From the NCBI GenBank assembly GCA_947447955.1, contig CANFLS010000003.1, positions 115,922-179,921 of the forward strand: DNA of 64,000 nt. The letters are read 5' to 3'. Position 1 is the first letter of the stretch; the number at the start of each line of letters is the position of its first letter. Both the position numbers and the translations under genes were made by a program. The notes beneath the pieces were generated by a model. It did not search any database, was not told the DNA's origin, and saw only the letters and a program-made list of their open reading frames with translations. Shown piece after piece: positions 50,886-60,918 of this stretch. Origin of the DNA: Flavobacteriales bacterium (GTDB lineage Bacteria > Bacteroidota > Bacteroidia > NS11-12g > UBA955).

Positions 50886-53441
50886 ATGAAACAAAGAGAT
50901 TACGTTTTAATTGCTGCAGTTTTAATTTCACAAACTGCAACTGCCCAGTGGTTCAAAAAAGCAAAACCTGTTCAAATTGCTCCTGTGGCCGAAGCTGCAG
51001 GAAATAAGAATAAACTAGAATCAATTGAATCTAAAACTAAAAATTGCATCAAATTTAAGGGCATTTTTAATTTTTACAGAGATACAAATACAGGTCAATT
51101 GTTCATGGCTGTGAACAAAGCTCAATTAAATCAAGAGTTTATTCATTTTACCTATACCGAAAATGGGGTAGTAGATGCGGGACATAACCGTGGTTCATAC
51201 AGAGGTAGTAGAATTTTTAAAATAAAAAAGTCTTACAACAACTTAGAATTCGAACAACAGAATACCAATTTCTATTTTGATTCTACCAATCCAATTTCGA
51301 AAAGTGCCAATGCAAATATTTCAAACTCGCCTTTGGCGTTTGAGAAAATCATTGCTGAAGATAAGAAAACCGGTGATTTATTAATTGATGCCGATGAATT
51401 GTTTTTATCTGAAAAATTGCACCAAGTAAAAAGTCCAGGTCGTCCTGGTTCTGAGGGATTCAAACTTGGCGGTTTGGCAAAGGGTAAAACCCAGTATGTT
51501 TCAGTAAAAGATTATCCTGAAAATGCAGATATTTTGGTTCGTTATGTATACGACAATCCAATGCCAATGGATGGCGGTTCTGAGGAAGTAACAGATGCCC
51601 GTTCCGTGAGTATAGAATTGCAACACAGTTTTATTGCTGTGCCTAAAAACAACTTTAAGCCCCGCAAAGACGATGCCCGTATAGGATATTTTTCTGAACA
51701 AGTGAATGACATGACTGGCATTGGGGTTACCAATTACAGAGACATGATTCACCGTTGGAATCTAGAAAAGAAGGATCCTAGCTTGGCGAAATCTGAACCA
51801 ATTAAACCAATTACTTGGTGGATTGAAAAAACTACTCCTAAAGCTATCAAATCTGTAATTAAACACGCCGCTTTAGAATGGAATAAGGCATTTGAGCCCT
51901 TGGGCTTTATCAATGCAGTTCAGGTTTTTGAACAATCAGACACTGCAACTTGGGATGCGGGAGACGTTCGCTATAATGTGTTGCGTTGGACATCTTCTCC
52001 ACAGCCTCCTTTTGGGGGATATGGACCGAGTTTTGTGAATCCGAGAACTGGTGAAATTTTGGGCGCTGACATTATGCTTGAATATGTGTTTTTGACCAAC
52101 CGTGTGAAATTGGAGAATTTATTCCAACCAGAAGGAAATGCATCAGCAAACGACCATAGCGGCTGCGATGCAGGGTTGTATTTACACCACCAGCAATTGC
52201 TTGCTAAAAACTTATTGCAAATTTCAAACAATGACGAAACTGAAATTTCTAGATTGTTGCAAGAGTCCATTCACTATTTGATTTTGCATGAAATGGGACA
52301 TACGATGGGATTGATGCACAACATGAAGGCTTCTCAACTGCATTCCCCTGAGGAATTACAGAATAGAGAATTGACCATGAAAACTGGTTTGATTGGCTCT
52401 GTAATGGATTATCCCGCGATTAACCTTCCCTCAAAAGACGAAAAACGCAAAGTCCAATATTGTCAAGTTGAACCAGGTCCTTACGATTATTGGGCAATTG
52501 AATATGGTTATAGTTTAGGTGCCAAAAATGAAACGGAAGAAGAAACGCGTTTGAATACAATTGCCGAAAGAAGCATTGATAAGACTTTGGCATTTGGAAA
52601 CGATGCCGATGATATGCGCTCTCCGGGCAAAGCAATTGACCCAAGAGTGATGATTAATGATTTAAGCAGCGACGGAATTAAATTCAGTGTTGATCGCATT
52701 GAATTGGCACAGAGCTTAATGCCTAATTTGTTAAATCGTTTTGGAAATGATCAAGAAAGCTATCAGGCATTGGTTACTTCATTTAATTCATTGAGTGGTA
52801 CTTACGCAAGTAATGTTGAAATCATTTCGAGATATATTGGCGGTGTTTATGTTCAAAGAAGCGCTGCAGGACAAGTAAATGCTCCAATTCCAATGGCTGC
52901 GGTTCCATTCAAAGATCAAAAGAGAGCCATGGAAGCGTTAACCAAATATGCATTTGCTCCTGATGCCATGAAGTTCCCTGAGGAATTGGCGAGCAGGTTA
53001 CAACAACAAAGAAGAGGTTTTGGCTTTTTTGCCACTGGCGAAGATCCCAAATTGCATAATAGGGTTTCGAGAATGCAGGTTACTGTTCTGTCGCATTTGT
53101 TAAGTAGTTCTGTATTGCTTCGTTTAACAGATAGTAAATACTTGGGCAACATGTATTCGGTAAACGAAATGTTGACAGATTTAACCAAGTCTATATTTGC
53201 TGAAGATCTTACTAAAATTGTGAATTCACATCGCAGGGTGTTGCAAACAATTTATACAGAAAGATTAATTTCAATGATGGAACAATTTAAAATGGGTTAT
53301 GATCCTATAACTAGGGCATCATTGTACCAACAATTAATGTCTATTCAAAAGATGATGAAATTAAACCCAGGAACTGATTCAGAAACGGTTGCACATAGGG
53401 CTTATTTGTTTAGTTTGATTGAGAAGTCACAGAAGAATTAA
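50886..53441 (+). CDS. secreted zinc-dependent metalloprotease (metzincin-like, DUF5117/DUF4953 type)
   Basis: 851 residues from the ATG at 50886 (an in-frame start four codons upstream is less likely); signal peptide ends near TATAQ. The active site is HEMGHTMGLMHN, with zinc ligands H468, H472 and H478 and catalytic E469, the HExxHxxGxxH metzincin pattern. Upstream regions (GIFNFYRDTNTGQLFMAVNKAQLNQEF; FVNPRTGEILGADIML) and the downstream SVMDYPAIN Met-turn segment match Bacteroidota DUF5117/DUF4953-type proteins. No T9SS sorting domain, so it is probably periplasmic. Substrate unknown. The next gene begins 21 bases later. Confidence 0.85.
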   Translation: MKQRDYVLIAAVLISQTATAQWFKKAKPVQIAPVAEAAGNKNKLESIESKTKNCIKFKGIFNFYRDTNTGQLFMAVNKAQLNQEFIHFTYTENGVVDAGHNRGSYRGSRIFKIKKSYNNLEFEQQNTNFYFDSTNPISKSANANISNSPLAFEKIIAEDKKTGDLLIDADELFLSEKLHQVKSPGRPGSEGFKLGGLAKGKTQYVSVKDYPENADILVRYVYDNPMPMDGGSEEVTDARSVSIELQHSFIAVPKNNFKPRKDDARIGYFSEQVNDMTGIGVTNYRDMIHRWNLEKKDPSLAKSEPIKPITWWIEKTTPKAIKSVIKHAALEWNKAFEPLGFINAVQVFEQSDTATWDAGDVRYNVLRWTSSPQPPFGGYGPSFVNPRTGEILGADIMLEYVFLTNRVKLENLFQPEGNASANDHSGCDAGLYLHHQQLLAKNLLQISNNDETEISRLLQESIHYLILHEMGHTMGLMHNMKASQLHSPEELQNRELTMKTGLIGSVMDYPAINLPSKDEKRKVQYCQVEPGPYDYWAIEYGYSLGAKNETEEETRLNTIAERSIDKTLAFGNDADDMRSPGKAIDPRVMINDLSSDGIKFSVDRIELAQSLMPNLLNRFGNDQESYQALVTSFNSLSGTYASNVEIISRYIGGVYVQRSAAGQVNAPIPMAAVPFKDQKRAMEALTKYAFAPDAMKFPEELASRLQQQRRGFGFFATGEDPKLHNRVSRMQVTVLSHLLSSSVLLRLTDSKYLGNMYSVNEMLTDLTKSIFAEDLTKIVNSHRRVLQTIYTERLISMMEQFKMGYDPITRASLYQQLMSIQKMMKLNPGTDSETVAHRAYLFSLIEKSQKN

Positions 53442-53462
53442 TTTTAATAGTAGATTATTGGA

Positions 53463-53903
53463 ATGATTCGCAACAGACATAACTATTTTGCACTTGGCGC
53501 TTTCATGCTAGGCACAGCAGTAATTTTAGGAGCATTTGGTGCTCATGGACTTGAAAAGAAAATTTCTACGCATTATTTGGGGACATGGAAAACTGCTTCT
53601 GAGTATTTGGTATACAATGCATTGGGGTTAATGGCCTTTGCGTCTTATAAATCTTCTCATAAACAGATAGTTGATGGGGTTGTAAAGCATAGAGATAATT
53701 TGGACTTGAGAATTTCAATTTTTGCAATCATTTTGGGCGCATTTATTTTTTCAATAAGTTTGTATTTGGTTTCATTAAACCAACTGATAGGTGAAAAATT
53801 CAAATCTATGGGAATGGTAGCTCCCTTGGGCGGTAGTTTAATGACATTGGGTTGGATTGGTGTAGGCAATCATTTTTTAACACATAAAAAACAGAAAAAA
53901 TGA
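53463..53903 (+). CDS. DUF423-family membrane protein
   Basis: 146 residues with four hydrophobic helices. The family signature is present: the LGAFGAHGLEK segment near residue 22, KTASEYLVYNALGLMAFA and a C-terminal GGSLMTLGWIGV. Compared with usual members (about 120 residues), an Asn/Lys/Asp-rich insertion lies about residues 65-80. Function of DUF423 (YgdD-like) proteins is unknown. Its last 4 bases overlap the histidine-phosphatase gene (ATGA), so translation is coupled. Confidence 0.85.
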   Translation: MIRNRHNYFALGAFMLGTAVILGAFGAHGLEKKISTHYLGTWKTASEYLVYNALGLMAFASYKSSHKQIVDGVVKHRDNLDLRISIFAIILGAFIFSISLYLVSLNQLIGEKFKSMGMVAPLGGSLMTLGWIGVGNHFLTHKKQKK

Positions 53904-54400
53904 AACAAACGGTAATTTATATGCGTCATGGGGAATATGACCGTATGGCTCAAACCAAGAAACCAGGTTCTTTGACACCATATGGAGAAGAAACTTCTAA
54001 AACAGTAGGTGAGTTTTTATTTGACAAAAGTTATATACCTGATTTGTGCGTTTTTAGCAATGCTACCCGTGCCAAAGAAACAAAGGAAATTTTGTTGAAC
54101 AGCCTTTGTAAAAAGGGCAATTTAAATCTGAATGACATTCAACAATTGGAAGTTCCTGAATTAAATGAATGTTGGGATTTTGATCCAATTGTTGCTGTCT
54201 TGAAAGAAAATCAAGAAGCGAAATGTATTTTGATTGTTGGACATAATCCAATTATGGGTGCATTAGGCAATATGCTAATTAATAGAACTGCGAGATTTAA
54301 TCCAGGAAGCTTTATGGTTGTTCAATATAACGTTCCGGTTACCAACCTATCGGTTGCAGATCACAATGCAATTGACATGCTTGATTTTGAGTTGGCTTAG
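53900..54400 (+). CDS. SixA-like histidine phosphatase
   Basis: 166 residues of the phosphoglycerate-mutase-like (histidine phosphatase) family. The catalytic motif MRHGEYD (R-H-G at residues 9-11) opens the protein and the second His is in VGHNPIMGAL. SLTPYGEETSKTVG and the S-N-A-T-R-A-K-E-T segment are typical of SixA (phosphohistidine phosphatase) and related phosphatases. No signal, cytoplasmic. Coupled to DUF423 upstream. Specific substrate (phospho-His of a phosphorelay, or a metabolite) not determinable. It converges on the DUF5686 gene with a 5-base gap. Confidence 0.85.
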   Translation: MKQTVIYMRHGEYDRMAQTKKPGSLTPYGEETSKTVGEFLFDKSYIPDLCVFSNATRAKETKEILLNSLCKKGNLNLNDIQQLEVPELNECWDFDPIVAVLKENQEAKCILIVGHNPIMGALGNMLINRTARFNPGSFMVVQYNVPVTNLSVADHNAIDMLDFELA

Positions 54401-54405
54401 GATTG

Positions 54406-56928
54406 TTAGAAACCCAATACCAAACTTGCTTTAATTGCAAAATTGCCTCTTGGATTTGGCTTGTCAAATGTAGGATTTAATCTGTGTGTCATTCTCCAAA
54501 TGGCATCAATTCTAAGAACTTTAAATATGTTTTCTATGCCAAATGCGGTTTCCCAATATGGAACATTATCAAAGGAATGTATAGGTTCGAATTTTGGACC
54601 GCCTTGAATATTCTGAGGGATAAGACTTCTGTTTTCCAAACTCAAAGTTCCGTAAATGGCCTTTGATGATATGATTTCCCTCCAGTTAAACTTTTTGATG
54701 AGCGGTATTTTATTTAAGAACAAGCCATTAAAATGATGTTCTATGGCAATTTGTACATTTTGATCGGTTACAAATTCAAATAAATCCATTTGATTAAACG
54801 CCCTTTTGTTATAAAACGGAGATCGGTTTCCTAATGGAATATTTAACAATGGAAATGGAATTTTCCCAAACACTTTTGACGCATCAATAGAAAACAAGGT
54901 GCGCCCAATTCCAGACCAAATTTTGCGTGTACTTAATCCGAGTCCAACTCGTTGGTAATCGTATTGACTACCAAAAACTCCACTCAATCCCCTTAAATAA
55001 GTCAAAGTATACACTGGTCCCGGAACATGAACTGTTCTTCTTTTAGTGGAGCTTAATAAATGAAATGCTTTTGGTTCGTATTCTAATTTGATAGTTACTG
55101 TGGCGTTCGTTAAACTATTTTCAATGTTGTTGGTTCCATCTTGATACCACCCAAGGTTGAACTCTTTATTTCTAGGATAGTCGAATTGCCTGTGCGATAA
55201 TGAAATACGGGTTCTTAATCCTTTGGCAATATCAGTATTGAAATCAATTTTATTGCTGGTACAGTAGGTTAAACTTCTGCTCCCAATCATATTTACAGCA
55301 TTGATTAATGCATCTTCAGAGGCTACTGCATCGTTGTCGGAAAATCCAATTAACTCAACATCTTTAGAATGAGACAACGTGATTTTGGTTCCTGTCATTT
55401 TATTCAAATGCCAATCTAACTTAGCCCCGTACTTGAATTTTTTATCGCTGTAGCCATATCCTAAGAAAGTTTCGAAAACAAAGGTTTTTGAAAAATCCTT
55501 GGAAGTTCTAAAGCCAATTCTGTTTCTGAATCCCTCGAGTTTATTAAAACTTGCCAAAAGATAATAAGGTCCAAAATCAAAATCTTTGTATTGATAATAT
55601 CCGTCTGCCAAGAATGTAACAATGTCTACCCATTTGGTAATGGTGGGTAATTTCTTAACTGAGTCAATTCTGGAATAAATACGTTTTTCGGTGGCAGTTT
55701 GTTGAAAGTGACTGTGATTATCCCAAAAAGTATCCGATTGTGTTAATCCGCCATCGCCAATTTGAATGCGCTCTCTGAAGTAATCATCGTTGTGAACGAT
55801 GTTTGTTTTGAAATCACGGCAACTGATAATGTTGGTAGCCAACATTCCACTTGCATTGGTATTGATTTCAGCTACATCTAATAATGTTCTAGAATTGTTG
55901 CAAATATATCCATCACCAATTGGTGCTGGAATGTATTCTTGAGAAATTCGCAATTTGTCAATATAGTTCAAGTTTGAATTGCCATCTATTTCAAGCGATA
56001 ACCTTACAACTGCACCCGTTGTATCTTCTACCCAAATCATTCCTGAAAATGCCAAATCTTTGTCGTTTTTTGGCGTAACTTTGATCATGAATAATCTTCT
56101 AGGTCCAAATTTGTCAACTCCAACAAGTTTGAAATTATAAATGAGTTTAGAAATAGAATTAACTGGGGAAACAATACCTTTTCCAAGTACAATTAATGTT
56201 GGATTATATACATTGTATTTAATGAGGGAAGATCCAACCAACTGCGATATTAAAGTTCCATCAGCAACACCAACACCCTTTACGCGAGATGCCAAAATGG
56301 TTTCCTTATTGCGTTGTGGATCATTTTGGTGTGCATAATTAGATAATACTTCACTAAAAAATATAGGTAATATGGCCTTGGTTGAATCGCCAGTTAGGAA
56401 TGTCATGGTGTCGAACAACGGACCAATTTCCTTTCCAATTTTGCTTCCTTTTAGTCCTTTCCCAATATTATTTAAAGACAGAATAGACTTGCTAAAAACC
56501 TCACAATCATAATTGCCTGTATTTTCGGGGTTGTTTTTTTCTGCGTTTTTTTGAGCCAATTCAATCCATTTTAATGCTGGATTTATACCCAATACAATTT
56601 CAACTTTTGCAGTTTTTACAACTTCTCGGTCAAGGAAAACGGTTATGTCTTTAAGGTCTTTTTGTTTTGAAAGGATGATCGATTTCTTTTCATAAGCGCC
56701 ATAAGCAATATTGAGAGTATCGGAAATAATTTCAGAAACATTGACGCTAAATTTTCCCTCAAAATTCGTATAAAAACCTTTGGTTGTGTTTCCCCAAAAT
56801 ACTGCGGCAAAAGGAATAGGTTCATTGGTTTCATTTTCAAAGATTGTACCCCCAATTTGAATTTGGGCAATAGAAAATTGAAAAGAAATAAATGCAACTA
56901 TACTGAGGAAAAAACGTTTCAAATTCAT
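54406..56928 (-). CDS. DUF5686 outer-membrane protein with carboxypeptidase-regulatory-like domain
   Basis: 840 residues. Signal peptide ends near FSIAQ (about residue 21). Residues about 25-110 are a carboxypeptidase-regulatory-like beta-sandwich (IQIGGTIFENETNEPIPFAAVFWGNTTKGFYTNFEGKFSV), as found at the N-terminus of DUF5686/TonB-linked proteins. The middle (about 120-420) is the DUF5686 region and the last 400 residues alternate as beta-strands with charged loops, ending LRIDAIWRMTHRLNP ... GNFAIKASLVLGF, consistent with an outer-membrane barrel. No TonB box seen. It is divergent from the T9SS cargo gene at 57085. Function unknown. Confidence 0.8.
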   Translation of the reverse strand: MNLKRFFLSIVAFISFQFSIAQIQIGGTIFENETNEPIPFAAVFWGNTTKGFYTNFEGKFSVNVSEIISDTLNIAYGAYEKKSIILSKQKDLKDITVFLDREVVKTAKVEIVLGINPALKWIELAQKNAEKNNPENTGNYDCEVFSKSILSLNNIGKGLKGSKIGKEIGPLFDTMTFLTGDSTKAILPIFFSEVLSNYAHQNDPQRNKETILASRVKGVGVADGTLISQLVGSSLIKYNVYNPTLIVLGKGIVSPVNSISKLIYNFKLVGVDKFGPRRLFMIKVTPKNDKDLAFSGMIWVEDTTGAVVRLSLEIDGNSNLNYIDKLRISQEYIPAPIGDGYICNNSRTLLDVAEINTNASGMLATNIISCRDFKTNIVHNDDYFRERIQIGDGGLTQSDTFWDNHSHFQQTATEKRIYSRIDSVKKLPTITKWVDIVTFLADGYYQYKDFDFGPYYLLASFNKLEGFRNRIGFRTSKDFSKTFVFETFLGYGYSDKKFKYGAKLDWHLNKMTGTKITLSHSKDVELIGFSDNDAVASEDALINAVNMIGSRSLTYCTSNKIDFNTDIAKGLRTRISLSHRQFDYPRNKEFNLGWYQDGTNNIENSLTNATVTIKLEYEPKAFHLLSSTKRRTVHVPGPVYTLTYLRGLSGVFGSQYDYQRVGLGLSTRKIWSGIGRTLFSIDASKVFGKIPFPLLNIPLGNRSPFYNKRAFNQMDLFEFVTDQNVQIAIEHHFNGLFLNKIPLIKKFNWREIISSKAIYGTLSLENRSLIPQNIQGGPKFEPIHSFDNVPYWETAFGIENIFKVLRIDAIWRMTHRLNPTFDKPNPRGNFAIKASLVLGF

Positions 56929-57084
56929 GTGAAAGATTTCAAAAATAATGCATTATCATATTTTTTGGTATTTTGCTATATTAAATTTTGCGTTTGCTTA
57001 GTTTTTTGGACATTAAAGTATTGTATTTGTTTAAATATTACCCGGTTTTTTGCGAAAGTGAAAAGAAAGTGCCAATTTCACGGA

Positions 57085-59790
57085 ATGAAATTGCAACATC
57101 AAAAGATTATTCTCAGTTTATTAGCAATCAATTTATTTTGTTCCTCTGTTAATGCCCAGCAACATGGCGCATCAAGCAGATCGGGGTATGAGTTGAGTCG
57201 ATTAAATGATCCAGCTACGGGCAAAATCCCAATGGATATTCGATTGAAGGAATTGGCTTTTGCGCAAACTTTGCCCAAATCAACTGATGCCGATGGAATT
57301 GCACTTCGCGGAACACCTTGGTATCACAGAGGTCCATTTAATATTGGAGGTAGAACGAGGGCATTTGGTATTGATGTTGCAAACGAAAATAGACTGGTAG
57401 CAGGTTCAGTTTCAGGAGGGATGTGGTTGAGTCAAGACAATGGCAAAACATGGATGCCAACCCAAGGAACGAACGAACTTAGATCTGCAACTTGTGTTGC
57501 CCAAGATGTTCGCAAAAATCACAGAAATGTTTGGATTATGGGGTCTGGAGAAGCCTACGGTCAGTCTGCTGGTTCTTCTGGGGCTTATTACTTAGGAGAT
57601 GGATTGTTTATATCTACAGATAGTGCCAAATCTTGGTCGCAAATCACTTCAACTTCTGGAGGCGTGCCAACTGCCTTTTCAACCAATTGGCAATTAATTT
57701 GGAATGTAGCACTGGATCCATCAGCGCCTGATACAACAACAGTAATTTATGCAGCAACCTATAACAATTTAATGAAATCATCAGACGCTGGTAAAACTTG
57801 GAAAACTATAAAATCGGGTGGTTCATATTTTACCGACGTTTTTGTAACAAAAAGTGGAACAGTTTATTTTACAATGAGTTCGGAAGGAACAAATAAAGGA
57901 ATTTGGCGTTCTACAAACGGAGTCGATTTTGTAAATATTACCCCACAATTTATGCAAACCCAAAAATATCAAAGGGTTGTAATAGGGGTAGATCCACAAA
58001 ATGAAAATAAGGTTTATTTCTTGGCGAACACTTCAGGTTGGGGCAAAAAGACATCAAATTATAAAGGTGATATTGAATGGAATGCATTGTTGAAATGTGA
58101 GTTTTCAAACAAATCAGGCGGCGGCGATTCAGCAAAATGGAATGATTTATCACTGAATTTACCAAGTGGTGGTCCTTTTGAACGTTGGAATGTTCAAGGC
58201 TCTTACGATATGTTTGTGAGGGTTCACCCAGCAGATTCAAATGTTGTTTTTATTGGAGGGACAAATGTGTTTCGATCAAAATCGGCGTTTGCAGATTCAT
58301 TAAAAACGAGAATGATTGGTGGATACAAAATTGGAGCTAAGTTCCCTGATGTAGGAACATACCCAAATCACCATCCCGACCAACATAACATGGCTTTTTA
58401 TCCCTCAAATCCAAATAAAATGATCAATACCAACGACGGGGGAGTATTCAGAAGCAATAATAGTTTAATGGATTCTATGGAATGGGAATCATTAAATAAT
58501 GGATATTTAACAACACAGTTTTATAGCGTTGCTTTGGATCACGAAACCGAAATGAGCAATCTATTAATTGCCGGTGCCCAAGATAATAATTCCCTCATGA
58601 CAAATACGTTTGACTTGAAATCACCGTGGAAGTCTGTTTACTTTGGAGATGGTGCTTACAATGCAATTGATAATGGGGCAAAGAATTTTTACTTGTCGAA
58701 ACAACAAGGTAAAATGGTAAAAGCGCAAATTGACAATTCAATGAATCGAGTGGCTTACAAAAGAATTGATCCAATTGGTGCTGAAAAATATCAGTTTATT
58801 AACCCATTTTCTTTAGACCCAAACAACAACAATATTATGTATTTGGCTGGCGGAAAGTACTTATGGAGAAATGACAAATTGAATGAAATTATTTTAGATA
58901 ATAAAAACGATTCAATTTCTTTGGGATGGACAAAAGCGAAAGATTCGGTTTCATTGGCAAATGCAACAATAACGGCATTGCATGTTTGTAAAACACCGGC
59001 CAATAGGGTTTACTATGGAGCGTCTAACAGAAAAGTATACAGGGTAGATAGTGCCAATAAAGGCCAAATGATTGCCATTGATATTACCAGCAATGCGGTT
59101 TTGCCAATAGGAAACGTGAGTTGTATCACCGCTGATCCAAACAATGGCGACCATGTAATGGTGTCTTATTCTAATTATGGTATTTATAGTTTATTTAGCT
59201 CAATGGATGCTGGCAAAACTTGGACAAAAGCTGCGGGGAATTTGGAACAAAATTTAAATGGATCGGGTAATGGACCTTCAATACGTTGGGTATCTATTGT
59301 ACCCGTTGAAAACGGCAAAATATATTTGGTGGCTACAAGCACTGGTTTTTTTGCAACTGATACGTTGAAAGGAACATCAACTGTTTGGGTACAACAAGCA
59401 AGTGGAGAAATTGGAAATATGGTTTGCGACATGTTTGACGTTCGATTAAAAGATGGAACGGTTGCTTTGGCAACGCACGGAAATGGAATTTACTCAGCGA
59501 GACTTTTCAACACAACAGACATTTTAAAAACCAATGATTTCGCTCAAATTAATTTTAGTGTTTACCCTAATCCATCGAATGGTAATTTTTCAATTAAATC
59601 AAATGATAAATTTAAAATTAATTCGGTTGAAATTTTAGATGATTGCGGAAGATTAATAAAAAGAATGGATCAATTTGAAATTGATAAAAATCAATATAAT
59701 TGTAAGTCGTTTAAATCAGGAATTTATTATTTAAGAATTCAATTGACTAATGGAAGAAATGTAACCAAATTGTTTAGCTTGATTGATTAG
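57085..59790 (+). CDS. secreted VPS10/sortilin-type beta-propeller protein with T9SS type A sorting domain
   Basis: 901 residues from the ATG at 57085, which gives a signal peptide ending near SVNAQQ; the longer frame upstream contains no signal in place. The body repeats BNR/sortilin-like propeller strands with Asp-box-type S-x-D-x-G-x-x-W (SQDNGKTW, SSDAGKTW, SMDAGKTW). The last about 80 residues (INFSVYPNPSNGNFSIKS ... CGRLIKRMD ... SGIYYLRIQLTNGRNVTKLFSLID) form the T9SS type A domain with the YPNPSNG motif, so it is exported to the surface or medium. Role unknown; perhaps glycan-binding. It is the nearest T9SS cargo to the GldL/M-like operon. Confidence 0.88.
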   Translation: MKLQHQKIILSLLAINLFCSSVNAQQHGASSRSGYELSRLNDPATGKIPMDIRLKELAFAQTLPKSTDADGIALRGTPWYHRGPFNIGGRTRAFGIDVANENRLVAGSVSGGMWLSQDNGKTWMPTQGTNELRSATCVAQDVRKNHRNVWIMGSGEAYGQSAGSSGAYYLGDGLFISTDSAKSWSQITSTSGGVPTAFSTNWQLIWNVALDPSAPDTTTVIYAATYNNLMKSSDAGKTWKTIKSGGSYFTDVFVTKSGTVYFTMSSEGTNKGIWRSTNGVDFVNITPQFMQTQKYQRVVIGVDPQNENKVYFLANTSGWGKKTSNYKGDIEWNALLKCEFSNKSGGGDSAKWNDLSLNLPSGGPFERWNVQGSYDMFVRVHPADSNVVFIGGTNVFRSKSAFADSLKTRMIGGYKIGAKFPDVGTYPNHHPDQHNMAFYPSNPNKMINTNDGGVFRSNNSLMDSMEWESLNNGYLTTQFYSVALDHETEMSNLLIAGAQDNNSLMTNTFDLKSPWKSVYFGDGAYNAIDNGAKNFYLSKQQGKMVKAQIDNSMNRVAYKRIDPIGAEKYQFINPFSLDPNNNNIMYLAGGKYLWRNDKLNEIILDNKNDSISLGWTKAKDSVSLANATITALHVCKTPANRVYYGASNRKVYRVDSANKGQMIAIDITSNAVLPIGNVSCITADPNNGDHVMVSYSNYGIYSLFSSMDAGKTWTKAAGNLEQNLNGSGNGPSIRWVSIVPVENGKIYLVATSTGFFATDTLKGTSTVWVQQASGEIGNMVCDMFDVRLKDGTVALATHGNGIYSARLFNTTDILKTNDFAQINFSVYPNPSNGNFSIKSNDKFKINSVEILDDCGRLIKRMDQFEIDKNQYNCKSFKSGIYYLRIQLTNGRNVTKLFSLID

Positions 59791-59853
59791 TGGCATCCTA
59801 TGCGAGGAGTAAATTATTTTTAACAATTATATAACAACTTGACTAATTTGAAT

Positions 59854-59886
59854 TTGATAAAAAAACGAGAATTATATCTATATTTG
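59854..59886 (+). promoter_or_regulatory. promoter of the GldL/GldM-like operon
   Basis: TTG (59854-59856), 22-base spacer, TATATTTG (59879-59886). The first gene's ATG follows at 59909. The promoter sits alone in a 118-bp gap and would drive at least five genes. Confidence 0.6.
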
Positions 59887-59908
59887 CGGTATAAATTAAA
59901 AAATAAAT

Positions 59909-60388
59909 ATGAAATTTTTAACTACTATTTTGTTACTAATTGCTCCTATATTGGCTTTTGGTCAAGGAGAAAGGGATATTGATTTAGATAGAAAAATCAA
60001 GGCTCTTGAAGTTCGTAATCAAAAGTTATTGAATGAATTAAGTTCAGTAAAGAAAAGTAATAAAAAGCTTGAAGATGCGGTGTCTGGAATGACAGATAAA
60101 TTACAAGCTGAAATCACCAAATCGCAAGAATTGCAAGCGCAAAATGAGCGTGCAATGAATTTGGCTTTAGATGAGTTTGCAAAAAAGTTTGAAAAGCAAA
60201 ATGAAACGGTTAAAGGGGTGCAAGATACATTGGATGAAAGATTCAATAATCAATTGATATACTTTGTTTTGGCGTTAATTGCTGTGGTAATTGTAGCCAT
60301 TACAGTAACACGCTCTTCTACTCAAAAGGCACTAAAACAAAATACTGCCAATTGGAATGACTTCCAAACTCATTTGTTAAAAAAATAA
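59909..60388 (+). CDS. coiled-coil protein with C-terminal membrane helix, first gene of GldLM-like operon
   Basis: 159 residues. Signal peptide or N-terminal anchor about residues 1-19 (LAFGQ end). Residues about 22-110 are a long heptad-like coiled coil (Leu/Ala at a/d positions; many Lys/Glu/Gln). A hydrophobic helix (about 114-135) and a short polar tail (NTANWNDFQTHLLKK) close it. If the first segment is cleaved, the coil is periplasmic and the tail cytoplasmic. It takes the place that gldK has in the canonical T9SS operon but shows no resemblance to it. Function unknown; perhaps a motor partner. Confidence 0.75.
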   Translation: MKFLTTILLLIAPILAFGQGERDIDLDRKIKALEVRNQKLLNELSSVKKSNKKLEDAVSGMTDKLQAEITKSQELQAQNERAMNLALDEFAKKFEKQNETVKGVQDTLDERFNNQLIYFVLALIAVVIVAITVTRSSTQKALKQNTANWNDFQTHLLKK

Positions 60389-60421
60389 TACCATTCACAA
60401 AAAAAACGAAAATTATAAGTT

Positions 60422-60910
60422 ATGAATAATAAACCGAAAGGAAAATTAGATGCAATCACCTTTGTCTATGGATTTGGTGCTGCGGTGGTACTTGTTGGTG
60501 CCATGTTTAAATTCTTGGGTTGGCAGTTTGCCAACGAATTATTTATTCTAGGTTTGAGTATTGAGGCCATTGTATTCTTAATCTCAGCGTTTGAAAGAAA
60601 AACTGAAGATAAAGAGTATAACTGGGAAAACGTATTTCCTCAATTGCAAAACCAAGGCACTGAATCTCCTGATACAAATTCCTACAATGATGCAATGACG
60701 CAATTCAGTGCAACCATTACTGAATTAAATGCCCAAATGAAATCAATGAGCAGTAGCGTTCAACAAATCAAAACTGAAATGGAAGCAAATGCTAAAAATT
60801 CAGCTGAAATGCAAAATAGAATGTCGGAATTTAATGAGTTAATGTCGACATACAACGGCAATTTGCGTCAAATTAACGATAAATACAACAACATTTTAGG
60901 CGGAAAATAA
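60422..60910 (+). CDS. gldL: GldL-like motor membrane protein
   Basis: 162 residues. Two N-terminal helices (about residues 10-28 and 38-57) and a cytoplasmic tail with coiled coil (about 90-160) match GldL. Lys30, Glu48 and Glu58 align with the functional Lys and two Glu of Flavobacterium GldL, and the GFGAAVVLVGAMFK start matches its consensus (YGMGAAVVIVGALFK). The His normally a few residues after the Lys (ITHFE) is absent (FLGWQF). GldL pentamers conduct protons and drive GldM rotation in the T9SS/gliding machine. Here it is followed by two GldM-like genes instead of one. It may not be the canonical copy. Confidence 0.85.
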   Translation: MNNKPKGKLDAITFVYGFGAAVVLVGAMFKFLGWQFANELFILGLSIEAIVFLISAFERKTEDKEYNWENVFPQLQNQGTESPDTNSYNDAMTQFSATITELNAQMKSMSSSVQQIKTEMEANAKNSAEMQNRMSEFNELMSTYNGNLRQINDKYNNILGGK

Positions 60911-60918
60911 TATTTTCA